From Methanosarcinaceae archaeon (GTDB taxonomy: Archaea > Halobacteriota > Methanosarcinia > Methanosarcinales > Methanosarcinaceae): 17,944 nt of DNA. The notes under the pieces are model-generated. The model made no database searches. It saw nothing but the letters and a program-made list of their open reading frames with translations, and was not told where the DNA came from. The stretch spans positions 1 through 17,944 of the forward strand of contig JAUSPM010000244.1 of the NCBI GenBank assembly GCA_030655675.1, in the 5' to 3' direction. How positions within the stretch are numbered: the stretch's first letter is position 1; every line of letters begins with the position of its first letter. Position numbers and translations under genes: made by a program. Below, one piece after another: positions 14,279 to 17,944 of this stretch.

Positions 14279-14965
14279 TTAATCAGACAGCAATTTAGCG
14301 GTGAAATCAGAATTTGCAAATCCCAAATCGCGAGCAATATTTTCAAAACCCTGCATGGATTTTTTTGCAAAATTCCTGTCATCTAAAATGAATTCAATTG
14401 GTTTAATTTCTTCTAAATTTGTCATCAATTCTTGAAAAATTCGATCGTCATTTGTGTCTTTGAAGTAAACTTCTGTGAGTGATTTCTTCACAGCGTTTAG
14501 ACGGTCTAAATTAAGAGAGATCATTTCAAAATTTGGATGTAACTCTTCAATTTTTAGAAAAATTGACCCCGATAGATTAATTGAAAGTTCTGATAAAAAA
14601 GTTGGAAGTCCATCGATCTCGTTCTCTCTTAAAAAAAGAGATGTTTCATGGAAAACCAAATCCAGAAAATTTGCCAGCCCGGGTTTTGCAATTTTCATTT
14701 TTTTGAACTGTTCGATTAATAGATATTGGGAATCGAATGTACTAATTTTTGAGATATGATATATATCAGGTAATAACCTTATAATTTCTGCCATAATTTC
14801 ATTAATCTTATTTCTCAAAACATTATGTGATTCTTTTAAAGCCGAGTTACATAAAAACAATTGATCATTTCGTTTGTTGTTCATCAAATCCATTGATGGC
14901 TCATGAATTCGATCTTTTGAATTGATCAAACCTATGATTATATTTGTATCAATTGAAAAATTCAT
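14279..14965 (-). CDS. PIN-domain protein, probable nuclease
   Basis: The 228-residue protein begins MNFSIDTNIIIGL, the first strand of PIN-domain ribonucleases with Asp6. Other acidic residues at expected places are E45 (ALKESHNV), D173/D174 (TNDDRIF) and D195/D196 (ILDDRNF), so the metal site looks complete. It is longer than VapC toxins (about 130-140 residues) because of a large helical middle. It is encoded one base after the stop of the upstream helical-protein gene (TGAAATG), so the two are translationally coupled and probably act as a pair. RNA cleavage is inferred from the fold; the target is unknown. Low GC content and the accessory setting suggest horizontal transfer. Confidence 0.72.
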   Translation of the reverse strand: MNFSIDTNIIIGLINSKDRIHEPSMDLMNNKRNDQLFLCNSALKESHNVLRNKINEIMAEIIRLLPDIYHISKISTFDSQYLLIEQFKKMKIAKPGLANFLDLVFHETSLFLRENEIDGLPTFLSELSINLSGSIFLKIEELHPNFEMISLNLDRLNAVKKSLTEVYFKDTNDDRIFQELMTNLEEIKPIEFILDDRNFAKKSMQGFENIARDLGFANSDFTAKLLSD

Positions 14966-14966
14966 T

Positions 14967-15686
14967 TCAAGCCTCTATAGCTTCAAAAACAGCATTATAA
15001 TTTCTGGGAATTGTTTCCAAATCAAGATTATACATACTTAATTCGGTCACATCATTTTGAAGATCGTCAAAAGAAATCTTTCCCCTATGAAAGGCTTCAA
15101 TTCTTAAGAGTGAAATGTTTATCTTGAGCCATAAATTGACATTATCCACTTTTTTTGTGGCATCTTTTATTAGTTCCAGGATTAAAAAGAAACTTTGATC
15201 CAGAACTAACAATTGCTTCGTATCTTCATTTTCATCCCACATTTTAAAACGAATTTCATCTCTTATAGATGATAGTCTACCATTCAATTTTCTTAAAACA
15301 ATTCTGTAAAGTTCGGTTTGTTGATGTGGCTCTAAGTTTGTTGAAAATGATTTTAATTTCTTAAATGATTCATTGAAATTCTTCATGTGAGACATTTGTT
15401 CTTCGAGTTTAATTTCGATTTCTTCAATGTCTTCTTCGTAAATATTGATTGAAACAATGTCTGTCAAAGCATTCAACAATTTCTCACGAGTATCATAATA
15501 AATTCTTATAATTTGGTCCAATTCTTTCTGAATCTGATATAGTCTATGCATCGATCGTAAATAATCAACGGTACCCACTACTGGTCGCATTGCCCATGTA
15601 ATACTCTCAAATATATCTGATGAATAAACATCAAGGATAAAGTTGATTGATTTAAATTGATTATTATTGGAATAATAATTGACCAT
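14967..15686 (-). CDS. Unrecognised helical protein, partner of the PIN-domain protein
   Basis: I do not recognise this 239-residue family. It is mostly predicted helix, rich in Leu, Ile, Glu, Lys and Asn, with heptad-like stretches (about 65-130, for example EIEIKLEEQMSHMKNFNESFKKLKSF). There is no membrane segment, cysteine or obvious catalytic motif. It is the first gene of the pair: its stop is one base before the PIN-gene start. The order (helical protein, then PIN nuclease) is that of an antitoxin-toxin operon, so a neutralising or scaffold role is plausible but unproven. AAGGAAA sits nine bases before the ATG, and a TATA-like TATATTTC region sits about 37 bp upstream. Confidence 0.7.
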   Translation of the reverse strand: MVNYYSNNNQFKSINFILDVYSSDIFESITWAMRPVVGTVDYLRSMHRLYQIQKELDQIIRIYYDTREKLLNALTDIVSINIYEEDIEEIEIKLEEQMSHMKNFNESFKKLKSFSTNLEPHQQTELYRIVLRKLNGRLSSIRDEIRFKMWDENEDTKQLLVLDQSFFLILELIKDATKKVDNVNLWLKINISLLRIEAFHRGKISFDDLQNDVTELSMYNLDLETIPRNYNAVFEAIEA

Positions 15687-15693
15687 GATGACT

Positions 15694-15728
15694 TTTTCCT
15701 TTACTTTCTTAAACCAACTTTATATTTC
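15694..15728 (-). promoter_or_regulatory. Promoter and ribosome binding site of the helical-protein/PIN operon
   Basis: On the minus strand GAAATATAAAG (15728-15718) is a TATA-box candidate. It lies about 26 bp before a predicted start near 15697, followed by AAGGAAA within 15 bases of the ATG at 15686. Confidence 0.45.
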
Positions 15729-15806
15729 AAGATTATTTAAGTTTGTTGTAAGTTTTTCAGTGTATCTACACCGGCAACTGGATGAAGAGTCGGTTTACAT
15801 TCCATG

Positions 15807-15830
15807 TATTATTGTCTTGAAACAATAATA
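15807..15830. repeat. Perfect 9-bp inverted repeat
   Basis: TATTATTGT (15807-15815) and ACAATAATA (15822-15830) pair across a six-base loop. It lies upstream of the PIN operon promoter and outside any gene. It may be a terminator, an operator or a trace of a mobile element; nothing decides. Confidence 0.5.
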
Positions 15831-15947
15831 ACTCATCCACTAACAACCTCACCTTCAATTCCAAAAATAAGCCGATCATATCTAGCGGTATTGATCATTA
15901 CAAGATAACATTCCCATTAGTTAAGCTTGGGGAATCTTCGGAGATAA

Positions 15948-16079
15948 GGGAGAAAGGACACCATAAAAGACACTATAAATTCATTATACGACAACGAGCG
16001 CATCGTTTTTGAAGAAATGCAAATCCATCCGAAAGTCACTGCAAATGAACTTTCGGAGAAGCTTGACATTAATCCACGA
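15948..16079 (+). pseudogene. Remnant of a winged-helix C-terminal domain
   Basis: A frame without its own start reads DTINSLYDNERIVFEEMQIHPKVTANELSEKLDINPR. The pattern IHPKVTANELSEKL resembles the winged-helix domain at the C-terminus of AlbA_2/RecG-like ATP-binding regulators (N-P-x-I-T-x-x-E-L-A-x-x-L). It opens after TAA at 15945, runs straight into repeat copy C and hits a stop at 16119. The rest of the gene is gone. Confidence 0.5.
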
Positions 16080-16082
16080 CAC

Positions 16083-16180
16083 CCATCTCCACTTCAAACC
16101 CAAAAACCGCCGAAAGAATAGAAAAGCGCCTGCAACCCCCAAACCACAAGGCCGGGCGGAGCAGATCAAGACGAGCAATA
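16083..16180 (+). repeat. Dispersed repeat R, copy C (complete)
   Basis: This is the fullest isolated copy. It matches 17050-17147 and 17227-17320, with left half (CCATCTCC to GCGCCTGC) and right half (CAACCCCCAAACC to GACGAGC). It lies 20 bp beyond the vapC stop on the minus strand and directly after the winged-helix remnant on the plus strand. Its composition is much more GC-rich than its surroundings. Confidence 0.85.
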
Positions 16181-16200
16181 AGGGGACAGATGACGGAGAT

Positions 16201-16614
16201 TTACCAGCCACAAACGTCTAACCCTTCAACATGCTTAAAATGGGCATCCCGACTAAGAAGTGGGACTTTGAGCTCTAAACATGCGGCTGCAATCCATATG
16301 TCATTTTCAGGAATAGGAGTTCCTTTATTTTTAAGATTGAAACGCACTCTAGCGTAACGTGTGGTAACTGCTTCATCAATCTGCATGACAAGAGAATATG
16401 CTGCGAATTTTTTTATGATTTGTTCATTGTATTTAGTCTTCCCACTGTTCAAAGCGCCGTAAAGAAGCTCACCCAGAACAGTAACCGGTAAAATAATTAC
16501 ATCTGCTTCATCTATTAATTCACACACTTCATTAATGCCTTCCCTATAGGCAATTACAGCGTTGGTATCAACAGCTAATCTACCATTCGCCTTCAATTTT
16601 TTCGAACTCCTCAT
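16201..16614 (-). CDS. PIN-domain toxin, VapC family
   Basis: From the ATG at 16614 the protein is 137 residues, the usual VapC size. It has the four acidic positions of the PIN site: D16 (LAVDTN), E49 (VLGELL), D105 (ENDIWIA) and D123 (LLSRDAHF). These fit a Mg2+-dependent ribonuclease. The start overlaps the end of the antitoxin gene by about 35 bp, so the two are coupled; a TTG just upstream (16617) or one downstream at 16596 could also initiate. The antitoxin gene lies directly upstream. A copy truncated after about 14 codons exists at 13803-13845. RNA target unknown; VapC enzymes often cut tRNA or rRNA. Confidence 0.88.
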   Translation of the reverse strand: MRSSKKLKANGRLAVDTNAVIAYREGINEVCELIDEADVIILPVTVLGELLYGALNSGKTKYNEQIIKKFAAYSLVMQIDEAVTTRYARVRFNLKNKGTPIPENDIWIAAACLELKVPLLSRDAHFKHVEGLDVCGW

Positions 16615-16798
16615 CAATAAGGTTCTGCATTGCTATAGCTTCATCATGTGTCATTGTTCCAACGAGATCACGCAGCCCTTTTTTGACAGGAATCTGGGAA
16701 AAGATCGCAACCATCCTCTCATGTTCCTTAAGACCTTCAACATGTCCAAGCGGTTTAAAAACGTTATCTTCATACACAACTTCTATGGCTATTGTCAT
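16580..16798 (-). CDS. DUF104 (AF2212-like) antitoxin
   Basis: The 72-residue protein starts IAIEVVYEDNVFKPLGHVEGL, the DUF104 signature (xVYExGVFKPL) of AF2212-like antitoxins, which usually accompany PIN toxins in archaea. A helical tail EHERMVAIFSQIP to FEKIEGEW follows and probably wraps the toxin. The vapC gene overlaps its 3' end. The same tail, at about 85 percent nucleotide identity by eye, has been joined to the DUF433 gene at 13817-13973. A TATA box (16844-16855) and a perfect palindrome (16821-16833) lie upstream, which suggests autoregulation. A weak AGGAA lies 14 or more bases before the ATG. Confidence 0.85.
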   Translation of the reverse strand: MTIAIEVVYEDNVFKPLGHVEGLKEHERMVAIFSQIPVKKGLRDLVGTMTHDEAIAMQNLIDEEFEKIEGEW

Positions 16799-16820
16799 AA
16801 TATTGTTTCATTCCTATTGT

Positions 16821-16833
16821 GTTAATAATTAAC
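16821..16833. promoter_or_regulatory. Palindromic operator candidate of the toxin-antitoxin operon
   Basis: GTTAAT-A-ATTAAC is a perfect 13-bp palindrome at the transcription start expected from the TATA box, 22 bp upstream of the antitoxin ATG. Binding by the antitoxin or the toxin-antitoxin complex would block transcription. Confidence 0.5.
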
Positions 16834-16843
16834 ATTCGATTTC

Positions 16844-16855
16844 ATAATATATAAC
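16844..16855 (-). promoter_or_regulatory. TATA box of the toxin-antitoxin operon
   Basis: On the minus strand GTTATATATTAT (16855-16844) is a good archaeal TATA box. Its centre is about 26 bp from the palindrome and about 50 bp from the antitoxin start codon. Confidence 0.45.
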
Positions 16856-16936
16856 CTGTTGCCGCCATTTTGTGAACTGCCCCTCCCTGTTGCTATGCGA
16901 CGAAGATGGAACTTCCTGCTTCATCGGATAAATTGC

Positions 16937-16970
16937 AAAAGGCCGGCGGAGCAGATCAGGGCGAGCACAC
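16937..16970 (+). repeat. Dispersed repeat R, partial right-half copy
   Basis: AAAAGGCCGGCGGAGCAGATC and the following GAGCACAC match the right half of repeat R, with one G deleted in the GGCCGGGCGG segment. It directly precedes the first 177-bp tandem unit. Confidence 0.7.
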
Positions 16971-17324
16971 GGGCAGAGTTCACTAATTAAATAACTCTTA
17001 AATTATATTTCATCTGGAGCCCACCACCTACAAACAACCACCCAAGCATCCATCACCATTTCAAACCCAAAAACCGCCGAAAGAATAGAAAAGCGCCTGC
17101 AACCCCCAAACCACAAGGCCGGGCGGAGCAGATCAAAATGGGAGGACGGGCAGAGTTCATTAATTAAATAACTGTTAAATTATATTTCAGCCGGAGCCCA
17201 CCACCTGCAAACACCCACCCAAGCATCCATCTCCACTTCACACCCAAAAACCGCCGAAAGAATCGAAAAGCGCCTGCCACCCCCAAAACACAAGGCCGGG
17301 CGGAGCAAATCGGGACGAGTATCC
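16971..17324 (+). repeat. Two tandem 177-bp units containing repeat R
   Basis: The units are 16971-17147 and 17148-17324, each beginning GGGCAGAGTTCA; a third begins GGGCAG at 17325 and stops. They differ at about a dozen positions by eye, plus a variable last 13 bases. Each has an AT-rich first part (TTAATTAAATAACT and a TTAAATTATATTTCA segment), a CCACC-rich part, then repeat R (17050-17147 and 17227-17320). The region is noncoding; a minus-strand open frame across unit 2 is a by-product of composition. Confidence 0.9.
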
Positions 17325-17591
17325 GGGCAGGAAATTGAATTTTTTAAAACATAATAAATTAATTTTAGCAAATGTTTTATAATAAAACTATATTTTAAGT
17401 TATAAGATAGTTTATTAAGTTTGATGTATTTCCAAATTCCAGTTAAACTGTGAAAGTACTAATCTGTGGAATATAAAAAAAATATTATTGGAATACTTAA
17501 AAAAAGAGCTTGTTGAAAGAATTGGGTCCAGAATTTTGAGTCATTTAGAAGTGATTAGTAGATGAAGAAACAGTAGATTGAAGGTTTGAAA

Positions 17592-17944
17592 ATGATTAGA
17601 ATAATTAAATTTAGAATTGAAAATTATAAATCGATAATCGATAGTGGAGACTGTTATTTATCTAATGGAATAACAGTCCTTGCAGGAAAAAACGAAAGTG
17701 GTAAATCAAGCATTTTAGAAGCTTTAGAAGATTTTGATACTGAAAAACAAATCAATCAAGATGCAGTTCGAATACAAGATGATAATTTAAAGCCAGAAAT
17801 AACACTAACTTTTGGCGTAGATCATCAGACTATAAATGAAATTTATAACGGCATAGTTGCAGGGGTAAAAAATAAAGAAATAGAGGTTGTTATCTGTAAA
17901 AACTTTGAAAATCGATATTCTCTCATCAATTCAGATGAAATTTT
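17592..17944 (+). CDS. OLD-type/AAA ATPase, N-terminal part (cut by window end)
   Basis: From the ATG at 17592 the frame stays open to the last base, giving 117 residues. The N-terminus MIRIIKFRIENYKSI followed by GITVLAGKNESGKSSILEAL (Walker A at residues 32-39, GKNESGKS) is the start of SMC/RecF-like ABC ATPases of the OLD or AAA_15/AAA_23 group. Many such proteins carry a C-terminal TOPRIM nuclease and serve in phage defence (OLD, Gabija GajA, retron partners); that part lies beyond the window. AAGGT about nine bases upstream may serve as ribosome binding site. It faces away from the repeats and lies in the accessory region, so a defence role is plausible but unproven. Confidence 0.82.
   Translation, partial: MIRIIKFRIENYKSIIDSGDCYLSNGITVLAGKNESGKSSILEALEDFDTEKQINQDAVRIQDDNLKPEITLTFGVDHQTINEIYNGIVAGVKNKEIEVVICKNFENRYSLINSDEI

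Larger units (their letters stand above)
15687..16200. other. Intergenic region between the PIN operon and the VapBC-type pair
   Basis: This 514-bp stretch contains the PIN-operon promoter, a 9-bp inverted repeat (15807-15830), the winged-helix remnant (15948-16079) and repeat copy C. No intact gene is supported. The longest open frame on the minus strand crosses the repeat and looks spurious. Confidence 0.6.
16799..17591. other. Noncoding region before the ATPase gene
   Basis: This 793-bp stretch holds the toxin-antitoxin promoter and operator, an unassigned 80 bp, the partial repeat, the two tandem units, and from 17331 an AT-rich segment with no recognisable gene or promoter. A 45-codon open frame (about 17428-17565) lacks an ATG and was not called. 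Confidence 0.6.

Noticed and set aside
15737..15805. 22-codon minus-strand frame (MECKPTLHPVAGVDTL...) upstream of the helical-protein gene
   Set aside because: It has no ribosome binding site, is very short, and overlaps the region before the PIN-operon promoter; nothing supports translation.
15984..16211. 75-codon minus-strand open frame between the PIN operon and vapC
   Set aside because: It crosses repeat C and the winged-helix remnant. Its RPCG-containing peptide also appears in the frame over repeat A, so it is a by-product of the repeat.
16937..17330. CRISPR array
   Set aside because: The units are 177 bp with similar rather than unique intervening sequence, and no cas genes are present.
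17180..17371. 63-codon minus-strand open frame
   Set aside because: It lies on tandem unit 2, has low-complexity composition rich in Trp, Gly and Arg, and has no ribosome binding site.
17428..17565. Open frame of about 45 codons ending in ELVERIGSRILSHLEVISR
   Set aside because: It has no ATG or GTG start with a binding site. The amphipathic composition is suggestive but insufficient.

Overview
The window looks like a methanogenic archaeon of the Methanosarcinales, most likely Methanosarcinaceae. The evidence is an HdrA fused to an MvhD domain, formylmethanofuran dehydrogenase subunits, the archaeal amidotransferase subunit GatE, a ferredoxin-dependent disulfide reductase, GGTGA-type ribosome binding sites and archaeal TATA boxes. 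No rRNA or tRNA was seen, so the genus cannot be fixed. All assignments come from reading motifs by eye.

Left part (1-6058): the 3' end of a transglutaminase-like protein gene, then minus-strand genes for a CTP-dependent polyprenol/diacylglycerol kinase-family membrane protein, argininosuccinate synthase (argG), a membrane-anchored six-repeat PD40 beta-propeller, and gatE. A perfect 17-bp inverted repeat flanks argG.

Middle part (6166-13699): a redox island. On the minus strand hdrA-mvhD overlaps by 4 bp the gene of an eight-cluster polyferredoxin resembling FwdF. Divergently, on the plus strand, lie a small ferredoxin lacking one usual cysteine, a thioredoxin followed by the ferredoxin:thioredoxin reductase catalytic subunit, and fwdG-fwdB-fwdD. 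fwdA and fwdC are absent here. Together these genes suggest electron flow between F420H2, CoM-S-S-CoB and ferredoxin pools (HdrA), passed through polyferredoxin/FwdG to the tungsten or molybdenum site of FwdB, with a thiol-redox branch alongside.

Right part (13700-17944): an AT-rich accessory region. It holds a DUF433 antitoxin whose C-terminus was spliced from a DUF104 antitoxin, a stub of vapC, a two-gene operon of an unrecognised helical protein plus a PIN-domain protein, an intact DUF104/PIN toxin-antitoxin pair with a palindromic operator candidate, and the start of an OLD-type ATPase cut by the window edge. Copies of one GC-rich repeat (core about 95 bp), all in the same orientation, lie directly beyond the stop codon of each minus-strand module and form two tandem 177-bp units near 17 kb. 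The repeat-punctuated arrangement and the chimeric antitoxin are the most unusual things in the window.
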